From: Geoanaerobacter pelophilus
GTDB lineage: Bacteria > Desulfobacterota > Desulfuromonadia > Geobacterales > DSM-12255
Length of the DNA: 64,000 bases
NCBI RefSeq assembly: GCF_018476885.1
Contig: NZ_JAHCVJ010000002.1
Location: 434,001-498,000, forward strand
Direction: 5' to 3'
The position numbers and the translations under genes are program-made. Shown piece by piece: positions 31,492 through 39,161 of this stretch; the stretch's first letter is position 1; each line of letters starts with the position of its first letter. The notes under the pieces were generated by a model. The model had not been told where the DNA came from, did not search any database, and worked only from the letters and a program-made list of their open reading frames with translations.

Positions 31492-32856
31492 CTAAGAATG
31501 GCGGCCTGCTTGCCGGGCCTTGTTTCGTTGTGGCGTTCTTAAGCCAGATTTGTTGCCGCTTACCGCTGGTTTCGGTTGCGCCTGTTGCGAGGAGACCGCT
31601 GGATTTGCTTTTGCCGGCGCGGTTTTCACGGTTTTGGCCGTTGCGTTCCCTTTTTTGGCGCCACCGGAAGGTTTGCGAACTTGGCGAGGTTCCCGCGGGG
31701 GCCGGGCAAATTCGGTATCTTTGTGCGGTGCCGGAACCGAGTAATCGAACCCTTCGACCGTACGCCTCCCCAGAACCGTGCCCAAGGCCTTTTCAATGGC
31801 ACGAACCATGGCCGCATCATCATTGGTAACCATGGTAAAGGCATCGCCGCTTTTGGCGGCACGACCGGTCCGGCCGATCCTGTGGACATAGGCCTCGGCA
31901 GTGTCGGGAATATCAAAATTGACGACGTGGGATATCTGGGAAACATCAATGCCGCGGGCAGCAATGTCCGTGGCAACCAGGATTTGGTAGGTGCCGTCAC
32001 GAAAGCCGTCCAAGGCCGCCTGCCGCCGGTTCTGGGAGAGATTGCCCTGCAGCGATGTCGCCTTGTAGCCTGCCTTTTCCAGCTGCTCGCCAACCCTTTT
32101 GGCGCGGTGCTTGGTGCGGGTAAAAACCAGCACCGATTCGGTGTCGGTGTGCTGCAGCAGTTGCAGCAACAGGGCAGTTTTGAGATGCTGTGCCACCGGG
32201 TAGAGAGCGTGGCTCACGGTGACCGGCGGAGCAGTATTGCCGACCTGGATGGTAGCATGGTCTCTCAGGATATCGTTGGCCAGGGCCCTGATATCTGCCG
32301 GCATGGTGGCGGAGAAGAGCAGGTTCTGGCGCTGTTCCGGAATCTGTTTCAAGATGCGCCGGATATCGGGCAGAAACCCCATGTCGAACATCTGGTCAGC
32401 TTCGTCCAGCACCAGCACCTCGACATGACTCAGGTCGATGGTGCCCTGGGAAAGGTGGTCAAGCAGCCGCCCCGGACAGGCAACGACGATTTCGACCCCT
32501 TGCTTGAGTTTCTGGATCTGTGGATTGATGTTGACCCCGCCATAGATCGTGATGCTTCTGATCCGGGTTTTCCGGCCCAGCGTATTGATCGACTCATGGA
32601 TCTGTTCGGCGAGTTCGCGGGTCGGGGCAACAATCAAAGCCCGTATTCGGCCGCGTGGTCCGTCAACAAGGCGATGGAGGATCGGCAGGGCAAAAGCGGC
32701 CGTCTTGCCGGTACCGGTCTGGGCAAGTCCCATAACATCGCGACCGCTCAGAATCGGTGGAATTGCCTGTTGCTGAATCGGAGTTGGGGTATCGTAACCT
32801 GCAGCAGTTACCCCGGCTGCGATAAGAGGGTGAAAATTGAACTGTTTGAAATGCAT
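31492..32856 (-). CDS. rhlE: DEAD-box RNA helicase, RhlE type
   Basis: ATP-dependent RNA helicase of 454 aa that remodels RNA or ribosome intermediates. Motifs: Q motif GYDTPTPIQQQAI, AQTGTGKTAAFALPIL (I), PTRELAEQIHES (Ia), GRLLDHL, VLDEADQMFDMGF (II), LLFSATMP (III), VLVFTRTKHRAKRV (IV), ATDIAARGIDV (V) and YVHRIGRTGRAAKSG (VI). The last 75 residues are basic, low-complexity, Lys/Ala/Pro-rich (KPSGGAKKGNATAKTVKT), typical of RhlE tails that bind RNA. The small basic ORF ends 13 bases upstream and is likely cotranscribed. The cold-shock gene is further upstream. Confidence 0.95.
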   Translation of the reverse strand: MHFKQFNFHPLIAAGVTAAGYDTPTPIQQQAIPPILSGRDVMGLAQTGTGKTAAFALPILHRLVDGPRGRIRALIVAPTRELAEQIHESINTLGRKTRIRSITIYGGVNINPQIQKLKQGVEIVVACPGRLLDHLSQGTIDLSHVEVLVLDEADQMFDMGFLPDIRRILKQIPEQRQNLLFSATMPADIRALANDILRDHATIQVGNTAPPVTVSHALYPVAQHLKTALLLQLLQHTDTESVLVFTRTKHRAKRVGEQLEKAGYKATSLQGNLSQNRRQAALDGFRDGTYQILVATDIAARGIDVSQISHVVNFDIPDTAEAYVHRIGRTGRAAKSGDAFTMVTNDDAAMVRAIEKALGTVLGRRTVEGFDYSVPAPHKDTEFARPPREPRQVRKPSGGAKKGNATAKTVKTAPAKANPAVSSQQAQPKPAVSGNKSGLRTPQRNKARQAGRHS

Positions 32857-32869
32857 GTGATTCCTTATG

Positions 32870-33025
32870 TCATGTTTCCGGGGTTTCGTCGGATGCGGGC
32901 TGCTCAGTGCCGTCTTCGGCCTGGTCGGTCAACTTTTCCCGCTTGCGTTGCAGCTTTTCCTCATTTTTCTTCTTTTTCTCAAGTTCCTTCTGCCTCTTCT
33001 GGAATTGATAATTGGGTTTTGCCAT
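32870..33025 (-). CDS. Small highly charged protein upstream of rhlE, 51 aa
   Basis: Start ATG 33025 with RBS GAGGAG eight bases upstream; stop 32870. The product begins MAKPNYQFQKRQKELEKKKK and continues with a Lys/Glu coil, then an acidic tail (AEDGTEQPASDETPET). The division into a basic N half and an acidic C half suggests nucleic-acid contact with self-masking. It ends 13 bases before rhlE, so it is almost certainly in that operon. Similar short ORFs before RhlE genes are something I think occurs in this clade, but I cannot verify that here. Confidence 0.68.
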   Translation of the reverse strand: MAKPNYQFQKRQKELEKKKKNEEKLQRKREKLTDQAEDGTEQPASDETPET

Positions 33026-33065
33026 GAGATATCGCTCCTCTGAAATATACCGGGGGATCGCAATA

Positions 33066-33095
33066 AAAAAGCCCCGAGAGATCCCGGGGCTTTTT
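33066..33095 (-). terminator. Terminator of the cold-shock gene
   Basis: AAAAAGCCCCG pairs with CGGGGCTTTTT around an 8-base loop, with T-runs on both strands. It follows the csp stop by about 20 bases. Confidence 0.85.
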
Positions 33096-33115
33096 GTGTC
33101 TGCTGGATGCTGCGG

Positions 33116-33316
33116 TTAGATTCTGGAAACGTTAGCGGCCTGAAGCCCTTTCGGACCCTTTGTCACTTCAAACGTAACTCTATCGCCTTCAGCAAGGGAC
33201 TTGAATCCATCACCTGCGATTGCGGAAAAATGACAAAATACGTCGTCGCCATTTTCCTGCTCAAGAAAACCAAAACCCTTGCTGTCATTAAACCATTTTA
33301 CTGTTCCGTTTACCAT
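33116..33316 (-). CDS. Cold-shock domain protein, CspA family
   Basis: Single OB-fold RNA chaperone of 66 aa from ATG 33316 (RBS AGGAG). RNP1 is [11 protein letters not shown]2 is [26 protein letters not shown] and the end [13 protein letters not shown] are standard. Residue order VFCHFS has Cys where most have Val or Phe. The longer frame from 33361 adds 15 residues with no RBS. The leader from the likely promoter is about 90 bases, which leaves room for cold-sensing structure. Confidence 0.95.
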   Translation of the reverse strand: MVNGTVKWFNDSKGFGFLEQENGDDVFCHFSAIAGDGFKSLAEGDRVTFEVTKGPKGLQAANVSRI

Positions 33317-33410
33317 TTGTGTACTTTCTCCTGATACTTCCTGTTTTTTTGTTCGGCTCAATGCTGAACTTAAAGTGACAGTAACAGCTTTAATCAGATA
33401 AAGTCAATCT

Positions 33411-33438
33411 ATTATATTCAAACGCTCAAAAGAAATAA
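33411..33438 (-). promoter_or_regulatory. Putative promoter of the cold-shock gene
   Basis: On the minus strand TTATTT (33438-33433), 16-base spacer, perfect TATAAT (33416-33411), about 95 bases before the csp start codon. A second option is TTGACT/TTACTG slightly downstream. Confidence 0.45.
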
Positions 33439-33590
33439 TAATGATCGTGTCCCACATTTCCAGTTATTTTCGAGAATATCTTACATTGAAAGTCTCGCCA
33501 TAACTATAACCAAGACGCTACCAATACGACATTGACGCGATCCATACATGTTATTGCTACCCGGCGTGACGATAAAAACAAGGATATTTC

Positions 33591-33618
33591 TTGCTAAATC
33601 AGCGTCTTACTGTATACT
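33591..33618 (+). promoter_or_regulatory. Promoter of the DUF3553-like gene
   Basis: TTGCTA (33591-33596), 16-base spacer, TATACT (33613-33618) in a TG-extended context. The 410-base gap between csp and this gene (33317-33726) is AT-rich and holds only these two promoters as far as I can see. Confidence 0.5.
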
Positions 33619-33726
33619 TAAATCAGCAAAATTGAGTGCATTGATAATTATCCTTCTCTTGTATTGGGCCCGTGAATTGATAATTGTCAATCATAACCTC
33701 TGCAAAAAGAAAGTAGGTAAGAAGCA

Positions 33727-33972
33727 ATGATGATTAAAGTCGGCAATATCGTAAGTCACACCGGTGGGCAGGAATGGGGCGCAGGTAAAATTCTGGAAGT
33801 TACCCCTACCTCGGTGATGATTCAGTTCAGCGACGGCAAAAGCCGAAAGATTGCGGCATCTCACTTCACCACCCTTGAGTCGGCCCCGTCGGCCTCTTTT
33901 CTGCCTCCTGCCGAGGCACCGGTTGCAGCAAAAGCACCCAGAGCCCCCAGGGTAGCAAAAAAGAAAAAATAA
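33727..33972 (+). CDS. DUF3553-like small protein with Lys/Ala/Pro-rich tail
   Basis: 81 aa. Residues 3-50 form a small SH3-like barrel of the DUF3553/CarD-like type: VGNIVSHTGGQEWGAGKILEV, VMIQFSDGKSRKI. The tail (residues 55-81) is rich in Ala, Pro and Lys and ends in VAKKKK, so DNA or RNA binding is possible. RBS GTAGGTAAG is moderate and the second ATG is an equal alternative. A strong GGCGGCC terminator follows. Confidence 0.75.
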   Translation: MMIKVGNIVSHTGGQEWGAGKILEVTPTSVMIQFSDGKSRKIAASHFTTLESAPSASFLPPAEAPVAAKAPRAPRVAKKKK

Positions 33973-34020
33973 GCATTTACGAAGCAAGCATCCTGAAAAT
34001 GCAATGCCATAATACCTTCC

Positions 34021-34045
34021 AAAGGCGGCCTTCCTGGCCGCCTTT
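34021..34045 (+). terminator. GGCGGCC-family terminator
   Basis: AAAGGCGGCC-TTCCT-GGCCGCCTTT followed by GCTGTTT, 48 bases past the DUF3553-like stop. Confidence 0.8.
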
Positions 34046-34178
34046 GCTGTTTAGTGGACCGCTCTCCAACTGATTACGAATGTCACCATTTGTGAAATAG
34101 GTCTTCAGCATTTGCCTAACCGGCAACATCCTGGCTGATTAAAAGCCTATAACCTTTTGATATCTATGACATTTCAAG

Positions 34179-34208
34179 TTGACTTCTTGCTTTGCTCTGG
34201 TGTATACG
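34179..34208 (+). promoter_or_regulatory. Putative promoter of the DUF815 gene
   Basis: TTGACT (34179-34184), 18-base spacer, TATACG (34203-34208), giving a leader of about 150 bases to ATG 34368. Nothing else is seen in the 395-base gap 33973-34367 apart from the terminator above. Confidence 0.45.
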
Positions 34209-34367
34209 AAGTGCTCGCATACTGAATCAGGCCTCTTCGGAACCCCCGCCCGTGTCATCCGTTTCCATTAGCCTAGACAATTCAGCCACCGGTGTTCCGG
34301 CGCAACCGTGAGGCCGCGTCAGCCCCTGTAGTGGTGTGTGCCATTCCCTTTGAAAGAGAAAAAAGCA

Positions 34368-35261
34368 ATGCTCAACCTGAAACCCGAAGTTGTTGCCCAA
34401 CTGGAGCGTGTGCTCGGTTCTGTAGAAATGCTTCTTCCCCGGACAGTCAAACCGGTTGACTGGTCCGTCTGCTATGCTGCCAACTGGCGCAGGCATTCGT
34501 TCTCTGGTTATCTGGAACCGGTAAAGGTCACCGATACCACGACGCTGGCCGAACTGCTTGGCGTTGAAGAGCAGAAAGAAGTGATGATCCATAACACCCG
34601 CCAGTTTCTGGCCGGACTGCCGGCCAACAATGCACTCTTATGGGGTTCCCGGGGCACCGGCAAGTCGTCGCTGGTAAAGGCGTTGCTGAACGAGTTTGCC
34701 GCAAAGGGGTTGCGGGTAATTCAGATTGAAAAAGAAGATCTGATCTACCTTTCCGAGATCTTCAATGCCGTGGAAGACCAGCCATACCGCTTCATCCTGC
34801 TCTGCGACGACCTGACTTTCGAGGTTGGCGAGTTGAGTTACAAAATGCTGAAGAGCGCCCTTGATGGTTCAGTCTATTCCCCACCGGAAAATGTGCTGAT
34901 CTATGTGACCTCCAACCGCCGTCATCTGCTGCCGGAGTACGAGTCCGACCACCTTGGCGGTAAATTCGTCAAGGGTGAGATGCAGCAAAGCGAAGCCATG
35001 GAGGAAAAGGTATCCCTTTCCGACCGTTTCGGTCTCTGGATCGCTTTCTATGCCTTTTCCCAGGATCGCTACCTGGATGCAGTCCGCCTGGCAGTGGCCC
35101 GCGAGGCCAGGGAACGCAAGGTAGAGATTCCGGTAACCAAGGAGCTGGAGCGCGAGGCCATCGATTGGTCGCACGAAAAGAGCAAGCGCTGCGGCCGCAC
35201 CGCTTATCAGTTTGCCAAGAACTACGTCGGCCGTTACCTGCTGCCGCGCTACAGTCTTTGA
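34368..35261 (+). CDS. DUF815 AAA+ ATPase
   Basis: P-loop ATPase of about 297 aa. Walker A is LLWGSRGTGKSSLVKALL; the Walker B region is FILLCDDLTFE; then SALDGSVYSPPENVLIYVTSNRRHLLPE, the DUF815 hallmark, and the sensor region SLSDRFGLWIAFYAF. The C-terminal YQFAKNYVGRYLLPR is also typical. Function unknown; such proteins are AAA+ modules without known substrate. ATG 34368 is preferred; a GTG at 34338 in frame adds ten residues without an RBS. Confidence 0.88.
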   Translation: MLNLKPEVVAQLERVLGSVEMLLPRTVKPVDWSVCYAANWRRHSFSGYLEPVKVTDTTTLAELLGVEEQKEVMIHNTRQFLAGLPANNALLWGSRGTGKSSLVKALLNEFAAKGLRVIQIEKEDLIYLSEIFNAVEDQPYRFILLCDDLTFEVGELSYKMLKSALDGSVYSPPENVLIYVTSNRRHLLPEYESDHLGGKFVKGEMQQSEAMEEKVSLSDRFGLWIAFYAFSQDRYLDAVRLAVAREARERKVEIPVTKELEREAIDWSHEKSKRCGRTAYQFAKNYVGRYLLPRYSL

Positions 35262-35267
35262 AACAGC

Positions 35268-35291
35268 AAAGGCGGCCGATCGGCCGCCTTT
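35268..35291 (+). terminator. GGCGGCC-family terminator after DUF815 gene
   Basis: AAAGGCGGCC-GATC-GGCCGCCTTT, starting 6 bases after the stop; on the other side it faces the rhodanese gene. Confidence 0.82.
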
Positions 35292-35325
35292 CTCATTCCA
35301 GCTGCAGTTGAAACATGATAATCTT

Positions 35326-36354
35326 TTATCTCTTGAGAGTACCTTTCTCCACAGGCAAATTCAGCGTCTTTTCCAATGCCACCAGATAGCCCTTGGCTTC
35401 GCCAAGCCCCTCCGTAGCATTGTTCCACCCCAGAGTGCCAAAGCGCATGTCATACGCCTCATACCCCAGCTGCCTAAGGAAAAGTGCCGCAGACCCGCCC
35501 CAGTGGCCCACATAGCAGATCAGCACGATCTTCTTGTCTCTGGGGAGCTTGCGCAGGCTTTCCAACTTGGCAATGTCGCTGGCCGGGATATTGATTGCCC
35601 CCGGCACATGCCCCTTGGCGTAATCCCCCGGCCGTTGGAGGCTGACCAGCAGATACCCCTTATCGCCACCCTTTACCGCCTTGTCATACACCTCTTTTCT
35701 GTCAATGAACAGATTGCGTTCGTTGGCAAGAACCGCTCTGGTTCGCTCAATGATGGCCTCTTGACCGTTTGTGTTGTTACCAGCAATGACCGGGGGCACA
35801 TGGGATTCCTGGGTAGTAGCAGTAACGGTGCTGACCGGATAGCCTGCCGAACCGGGATAGGGGGATGCGATCCCGGATTCAGGGCCATTCCAGTAACTAA
35901 GCCCCATCGACATGGCATAGGTCTCATAACCGAGCTGACCAAGAAACAGGGCCGCAGCCATAGAGCGATGGCCGTTGTCGCAGGTGAAGACGAGCTTCTT
36001 GTCCCGCGACAGCCGCTTAAGGGATTGCTCATTGGCAAGCTCCGGCAACGGGATGTTGATCGCCCCGGGCACATGCCCCCTGGCGTACTCGTCCGGAGAC
36101 TGAACGCTAACCAGCAAAAAGGACTGGTCGCCAGCGGTGACAATCTTGTCAAAGACATCTTCGGCCCGCATAAACGGGAAGCGGTTGAAGTAGGCGTTAC
36201 TGGCCGGCAATACCTCATCGAGAACAGATTTATCGCTTGATACCGCCTGCTGCTTTGGCTGAGTTGCGCCGCTCGCTGCAGCCATGGCCATAGAGCAAAG
36301 CGAAAGTGCCGTCAGTAAGGCAAAAACACTGGTTTTAAGTGATCGAATCGTCAT
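35326..36354 (-). CDS. Exported tandem-rhodanese protein
   Basis: 342 aa from ATG 36354 (RBS AAAGGAG). Signal peptide MTIRSLKTSVFALLTALSLC followed by SMAMAAA (cleavage likely after AMA). Two rhodanese domains: residues 60-165 with FLLVSVQSPDEYARGHVPGA and active Cys in VFTCDNGHRSMAAA, and residues 205-325 with YLLVSLQRPGDYAKGHVPGA and active Cys in VLICYVGHWGGSAA. Both cysteines are kept, so periplasmic sulfur transfer is possible. The repeat of GHVPGAINIP in both halves suggests duplication. Confidence 0.87.
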   Translation of the reverse strand: MTIRSLKTSVFALLTALSLCSMAMAAASGATQPKQQAVSSDKSVLDEVLPASNAYFNRFPFMRAEDVFDKIVTAGDQSFLLVSVQSPDEYARGHVPGAINIPLPELANEQSLKRLSRDKKLVFTCDNGHRSMAAALFLGQLGYETYAMSMGLSYWNGPESGIASPYPGSAGYPVSTVTATTQESHVPPVIAGNNTNGQEAIIERTRAVLANERNLFIDRKEVYDKAVKGGDKGYLLVSLQRPGDYAKGHVPGAINIPASDIAKLESLRKLPRDKKIVLICYVGHWGGSAALFLRQLGYEAYDMRFGTLGWNNATEGLGEAKGYLVALEKTLNLPVEKGTLKR

Positions 36355-36447
36355 CAGCTGGTCTCCTTTGGAGGCCCATAATAGCACCTCTGTTACCAAG
36401 CTCAACTCTTTGTTTGGTAGTCGCCCTCGGTGTTTTTCGAGAGTAGC

Positions 36448-37665
36448 TTAATGAACTCCGAGCACGCCGCGATAATAGCTGTCGTGACGGGGTTCAGAAA
36501 TGATCGTGCCGATGTTCCTGTCAACCCTTTTGCGGGACAGGTAGAGATGGTAGATAAAGCCCGAGATGCGCGTGTCGCCGATGATGAGGTAGCCGTTGAT
36601 CATGCCGTCCTGCAGATAGACCCGCCGCCAGATATCTCCCTGCTGCCAGGTGTACGGCTCCCCCTCAAAGCGGCCTGCCGAGACGATCGGAAAATCGATA
36701 TGCTTTTTTAGCACATTGGTATTGATGGAACCGCCGAAAGAACCGTCGCCATGGACCAGATGACGGGCTGCAATGCGCGCCTGCTGCATGGCGTTGGGAT
36801 AGGTGGCAAAGATCCCCTGCTCGCCGGTCACGGCATGCCTGGTCACGGCGACATCCCCTGCGGTGTAGATGTCTGGATCGGCCAGCATCTGGTCATTGCT
36901 CGCCACCCCTTTGTCGTTACCGCACAGCGCCTCAGAATTGGGGGAAACCCCGATAGAGACGATCAGGAGCGCAGTCTCGATCCGCTCACCGTTTGCAAGT
37001 TCGACTGCTTTGAGCTGCCCGCCATTCGTGACAATCTCGTTGACCGTGGTTTTCAGGCGGATATCAATGCCGGTTTTTGCTGCCAGCTTGGCCGTGGCGA
37101 ACCGGCCACCGTCCTCGTCAGTCATCTGCGAGAGCAGACGAGTATTGCGGTGCACCAGAGTTATCTCAAGCCCCCGATGCCACAGCGCCAGGGCAGCATC
37201 AACGCCGATGAAGCCACCGCCGAAAACCACCGCCTTCTTGATATTATTCTCACTGACATAGCGGTCGATGGCCACCATGTCGGTCAAGGTCTTGAAGCCG
37301 AAGACCCCAGTGGTTTCAAGCCATTCGGGGCGCGGATACCAGCTCCGGGCGCCACTGGCAAAGAAGAGCCGGTCGTAACTGGCGTTTCGCCCCGCAGCGC
37401 TTCGCACCAGCCGCCGAGCCGTATCCACCTCGACCACGGGATCAGAGAGGCGGGGCGTTACCCGGTAGCGGTCGTAAAAATCCGCCCCTTTCCAGTACAC
37501 GGTCTGCAGCGGCTCGCCAGCCAGATAGAACGGGATCACACATGGAGAGTACGGGGCAAAGCCTTCGTCGCTGCACATGACGATCTCGCCGCCAAATCCC
37601 TCCAGGCGGAGGCGCTGCACGAACTCCGCTGCTGCCATGCCGGTTCCTACGGTCACAACTTTCAT
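36448..37665 (-). CDS. FAD-dependent NAD(P)H oxidoreductase of the CO dehydrogenase unit
   Basis: Flavoprotein of 405 aa in the pyridine-nucleotide disulfide reductase class. FAD site KVVTVGTGMAAAEFVQRL and PDIYTAGDVAVTR; NAD(P) site KAVVFGGGFIGVDAALALW; active region YSPCVIPFYLAGE. Two CO-specific neighbours lie upstream, and its start overlaps the ferredoxin gene by four bases. In known CODH-FNOR clusters this enzyme takes electrons from CooF and reduces NAD(P) (established for the cluster type, inferred here). A C-terminal domain of about 85 residues follows the FAD motif. Confidence 0.88.
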   Translation of the reverse strand: MKVVTVGTGMAAAEFVQRLRLEGFGGEIVMCSDEGFAPYSPCVIPFYLAGEPLQTVYWKGADFYDRYRVTPRLSDPVVEVDTARRLVRSAAGRNASYDRLFFASGARSWYPRPEWLETTGVFGFKTLTDMVAIDRYVSENNIKKAVVFGGGFIGVDAALALWHRGLEITLVHRNTRLLSQMTDEDGGRFATAKLAAKTGIDIRLKTTVNEIVTNGGQLKAVELANGERIETALLIVSIGVSPNSEALCGNDKGVASNDQMLADPDIYTAGDVAVTRHAVTGEQGIFATYPNAMQQARIAARHLVHGDGSFGGSINTNVLKKHIDFPIVSAGRFEGEPYTWQQGDIWRRVYLQDGMINGYLIIGDTRISGFIYHLYLSRKRVDRNIGTIISEPRHDSYYRGVLGVH

Positions 37666-38258
37666 TGTTCACCATCCCGGCGCCGGGCGAACTCCTTCCG
37701 GCGCAGCTCCCTGAACAGTTCAACGTGCGCCGGTATCCCTTCCGCCCCAAGCAGATAGGTACGGAGGCTCTTTACCGCCTGCCTGCCTCGCAGGGCATCA
37801 TGTTCGGCATAGACCAGCGCCCCGGAATGACAGGCTGTCACGCAGGCCGGGCTCTTCCCCTCCTTGATCCGCTCGTTACAAAGGTCGCATTTGTAGGCAA
37901 CATCGCGACCATACAGCGAGCGGTGTGTTACCTTGAACGAAATGGCATCGAACGGGCAGACCATGGCGCACATCGCGCACGCCTTGCACAGTGCCGCATC
38001 GAGGAGCACTGCGCCGCTCTCCGGATCGCGGCTGATGGCGCCTGACGGACACGCGTTCAGGCAATCCGCCGGGTCGCAGTGACGGCAGGAAAGCGGGAAC
38101 GCCTCATGGTCGATGCCCAGAACCCGAACGTTCACCTGGGTCTTGTGGTCCCCCAAGGCCGCCATCAGGCTGTGGCACGGATGCTGTTCCACGGCGCAGG
38201 CTGATTCACAGGCCTTGCAGGCCAGGCATTTCTTGTAATCGACAAATATCCTTTTCAT
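37662..38258 (-). CDS. cooF: CooF-like 4Fe-4S ferredoxin subunit
   Basis: Electron-transfer protein of 198 aa with four cysteine groups of the DMSO-reductase-B/CooF layout: CLACKACESACAVEQHPC, CRHCDPADCLNACPSGAI, CKACAMCAMVCPFDAI, and CDLCNERI...CVTACHSGAL. It would carry electrons from CooS to the FAD oxidoreductase. It lies between cooC and the oxidoreductase gene, with overlaps or short gaps (16 and -4 bases) that show one operon. Confidence 0.9.
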   Translation of the reverse strand: MKRIFVDYKKCLACKACESACAVEQHPCHSLMAALGDHKTQVNVRVLGIDHEAFPLSCRHCDPADCLNACPSGAISRDPESGAVLLDAALCKACAMCAMVCPFDAISFKVTHRSLYGRDVAYKCDLCNERIKEGKSPACVTACHSGALVYAEHDALRGRQAVKSLRTYLLGAEGIPAHVELFRELRRKEFARRRDGEQ

Positions 38259-38274
38259 GGGGAATCTCCCTCAC

Positions 38275-39147
38275 CTAATGTGCGTGATGATGTGTTGCTG
38301 CGCTGGACGAACAGCTGCAGGGAGGCGCATTGAGCAGCGAGGCCAGTCTGGTGACTGCCGCCGCATAGCGGCTCTCCTGTTCTGCCATGATTCTGGTAAC
38401 ATCCGGATCGAGGCTTTCCAGTCTTGGCTCGGCAGGAAGCTCGACGATGGCGTCGAACACCTCATCCAACCTGCAGCCGTTCTCCTGCTGAAACCGCTCC
38501 AGCTTTGCATTGCCGTCGGGAGCAATCCGGTTGATTACCAGGAATACCAGAGGAATGCCGGTCTCACGGGCCAGGCTAGCAGAGTGGCAGGCCACGCTCA
38601 GGGAGTTGAAGGTGTTGTCGGCCACCACCAGGCACTGGCCGAACCCCTTGGCCAGAGACCGACCGAAGTGCTCCATCCCTGCCTGGGTGTCGAGCAGGAT
38701 AACATCGTTACGCCGCAGTGCCAGGTGCCTGATCGTGGCATCCAGCAGCACGTTCTCGGCGCAAAGGCAGCCCCCCCCAGCCTGCTTGACGGTCCCCATC
38801 ACCAGTAGGTTCAAGTTATCGCGGATTTTCAGTCCGAAACGTTCCACCACGTCATCGACGTCCGGGTTCAGCTTGAACATCGCCCCCCAGCCGCTCCGGC
38901 CGGGGCGAATACCGGTTTTTTCCTCGATATAATCGGCATGGCGGTTGAGCGGCACGATCCGGCTGGCGGCATCGGCAGCCAGGCCGAGCGCATTCGGCAG
39001 GTTCATCTGCGGGTCTTCGTCCACAGCCAGGACATTGATGCCGTTGGCAGCGAGCACCGTTGCCAGGCAGGAGGTAAGGGTGGTTTTCCCCACTCCACCC
39101 TTGCCGGTGATCACGACGCGCAGCCCTTCTTGTTGTGGTTGGCACAT
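38275..39147 (-). CDS. cooC: CO dehydrogenase nickel-insertion ATPase CooC with His/Cys tail
   Basis: P-loop ATPase of 290 aa that matures the Ni-Fe-S C-cluster of CooS. ATG 39147 has AGGGGG upstream; the frame continues to 39393 but overlaps cooS. Motifs: VVITGKGGVGKTTLTSCLA (deviant Walker A), VLAVDEDPQMNLPNALG, CLCAENVLL with the CxC that binds metal at the dimer interface, and VILLDTQAGMEHFGR. The last residues, CSCSSSAATHHHAH, are rich in Cys and His and may hold nickel, a task that CooJ or CooT performs elsewhere (inference). Confidence 0.92.
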   Translation of the reverse strand: MCQPQQEGLRVVITGKGGVGKTTLTSCLATVLAANGINVLAVDEDPQMNLPNALGLAADAASRIVPLNRHADYIEEKTGIRPGRSGWGAMFKLNPDVDDVVERFGLKIRDNLNLLVMGTVKQAGGGCLCAENVLLDATIRHLALRRNDVILLDTQAGMEHFGRSLAKGFGQCLVVADNTFNSLSVACHSASLARETGIPLVFLVINRIAPDGNAKLERFQQENGCRLDEVFDAIVELPAEPRLESLDPDVTRIMAEQESRYAAAVTRLASLLNAPPCSCSSSAATHHHAH

Positions 39148-39161
39148 AGCAATCCCCCTTG

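Noticed and set aside
31576-33027. Long plus-strand frame opposite rhlE (483 codons)
   Set aside because: Shadow of the helicase; the product has no motif and would overlap two supported genes.
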